A stretch of 64,000 nucleotides of DNA from Stramonita haemastoma (lineage: Eukaryota > Mollusca > Gastropoda > Neogastropoda > Muricidae). Where the stretch lies: NCBI GenBank assembly GCA_030674155.1, contig CM060344.1:34992217-35056216 (forward strand). Direction: 5' to 3'. Shown one piece after another: positions 62,819 to 64,000 of this stretch. Below the pieces are notes generated by a model. The model had not been told where the DNA came from. It saw nothing but the letters and a program-made list of their open reading frames with translations, and searched no databases. The first letter of the stretch is position 1. Each line of letters starts with the position of its first letter. The position numbers and the translations under genes are program-made.

Positions 62819-63036
62819 ATCTCAGCCAGCACATTTGCCGGGGAGAGCTTTGACATCACCTCCAACTTTGTCGTCCCCGAACTTCCCATCATGCAAGGCT
62901 CCTACCTTGACCTTGCGGTGGGTCGCGACCTTGCGGTGGTCACCTTGACCCTGGTCAGCATGGGGTCGTGCAGCAGAGGCTATGCTGCCCTGTCTGAGGT
63001 GGAGATGTATGTGGAGAGTACACAGCCTGAGGAAAG
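62819..63036 (+). CDS. Giant gene E30, end of discoidin-like domain
   Basis: Acceptor TTTTTCAG, donor GTCAGT from 63037. Phase 0 in, two bases out. Encodes ISASTFAGESFDITSNFVVP, QGSYLDLAVGRDLAVVTLTL VSMGSCSRGYAALSEVEMYV ESTQPEER. The closing L.LSEVEMYV resembles the L.L.EVEVY end of F5/8C and fucolectin-like domains. Continues past the window. Confidence 0.88.
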
Positions 63037-63890
63037 GTCAGTGTTTGTCTGTGAGTGTGTGTGTGAGTGGGGAGGGGGGGAGGAAGGTTGTGGGTGTTGG
63101 TGTGGGGGGGGGGGAGGGTTGTATGTGTGGGGGGGAGGGTATGTATGTGTAGGGGGGGAGGGGTGTGTGTGTGAAGGTGTATGTGGGCAGTACACAGCCT
63201 GAGGAAAGGTCAGTGTCTGTGTGTGTGTGTCTGTGTGTGGGGGGGGGGGAGGGGAGGGGGCGGGAGGGGGGTTGTGTGTGTGTGGGTGGGGGGGTGAGTG
63301 TGGGGGGAGTTGTGTGTGTGTGTGTGTGTGTCCGAAGTGGAGGTGTATGTGGAGAGTACACAGCCTGAAGAAAGGTCAGTGTGTGTGTGTGTTTTGGGTG
63401 GGGGGGGGGGGGGGGGTCGGGGGGGGGGGGGGGGTTGTGGGGTGTGTGTGTGTGTGGGCAGTACACAGCCAGAGGAAAGGTCAGTTTTGTGTCTGTGTGT
63501 GTGGGGGGGGGGGGGGAAGGGGTGGTGTGTGTGGGGGGGGGTGTGGGGGGGGTAGGAGGAAGGTTGTGGGTGTGTGCAGGTGTATGTGGAGAGTACACAG
63601 CCTGAGGAAAGGTCAGTGTGTCTGGGGGGGGGGGGGTTGTGTGTGTGTGTGTGGTCCAAGGTGGAGGTGTATGTGGAGAGTACACAGCCTGAGGAAAGGT
63701 CTGTTTGTGTCTGTCTGGGGGGGGGGGGGGATGTAGGGGGGGAGGGGGTGGGTGTGTGTGGAGGTGTATGTGGGCAGTACACAGCTGAGGAAAGGTCAGT
63801 GTGTGGGGTGGGGGGGAGTTGTGTGTGTGTGCAGGGGGGTGGGGGGATGGGGAAGGGGGGTGGGTTGTGAGTGTGTTGTTGTTGTTGTCT
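63037..63890. repeat. Donor-edge array of E30, six extra copies in GT/G repeats
   Basis: GAGGTGTATGTGGAGAGTAC ACAGCCTGAGGAAAG|GTCAGTG recurs with donors near 63208, 63376, 63481, 63612, 63698 and 63796. Spacing is 85-170 bp, filled with poly-G and GT. Five of the six keep AAAG|GTCAGT; the copy at 63698 has GTCTGT. Confidence 0.96.
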
Positions 63891-64000
63891 TCGATTTTAC
63901 GTCTGTTCACTGTCAGTGATATTAGACAAGAAAAAAAAGGTGTGTGGAGGTGGTGGTGGAGGTCCTTACTGAAATGTGTGTGTGTGTGTGTGTATGTGCA
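63891..64000. other. Right edge of window, intronic GT-rich sequence
   Basis: TTCGATTTTACGTCTGTTCA CTGTCAGTGATATTAGACA recurs at 23540, 60228 and 20695 in part, an unclassified interspersed fragment. No exon. Confidence 0.55.

Overview
The window is animal nuclear DNA. Exons are short islands of GC-rich coding sequence between AG and GT splice sites. Introns are packed with microsatellites, minisatellites, three tRNA-related SINE families, fragments of non-LTR retrotransposons, a TTAA-flanked MITE and one cluster of LTR retrotransposons. The repeat content and the style of the Gypsy and LINE proteins suggest a marine invertebrate, most likely a mollusc, but nothing here fixes the species.

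Almost everything belongs to one giant plus-strand gene that enters from the left edge and leaves at the right edge. I trace 30 exons (E1 at 1617 to E30 ending 63036), about 10.6 kb of coding sequence or roughly 3,500 residues. The reading phase is compatible across nearly every junction. The protein is glycine-rich and built from about seven divergent copies of a module of several hundred residues. Recurrent signatures, in order, are: IVDN; ELQIYG.AHL; MIGDRTG; DLPF...VY; LGLA; NLTL; NVTVD with ADGLGY; GSGAGHGGSGG; YGDLFEP.LFGSAGG; a strand with DG.[IV]; GGGGSGGS; GGRVAVYF; GTVF.YH. Many N-x-S/T sequons suggest a secreted or surface protein. The last two exons look like a discoidin/galactose-binding-like domain. 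Modules 1-3 and 7 are cut into many small exons, modules 4-6 into four long ones. No start codon, promoter, stop codon or poly(A) signal of this gene lies in the window.

The intron between E23 and E24 (41837-53511) carries an LTR-retrotransposon complex, all on the minus strand: an intact Ty3/Gypsy gag-pol frame (48158-52228) with its 5' LTR and primer-binding site, a second element with its own LTR, primer-binding site and a gag-only frame (45674-46885), and a long LTR copy flanked by CACTC repeats.

The most unusual feature is where the minisatellites sit. In at least eleven introns a tandem or dispersed array has a unit made of an exon edge plus its splice site: donor-side copies after E4, E7, E19, E20, E22 and E30, acceptor-side copies before E12, E16, E21, E26, E27 and E28. 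The E20-E21 intron has both kinds. The result is dozens of decoy 5' and 3' splice sites in one gene. Several exons (E3, E4, E12, E22, E23, E27, E29) also need frameshifts to read through, while E21, E24 and E25 are clean; long-read indel errors are the simplest explanation, but decay is possible.
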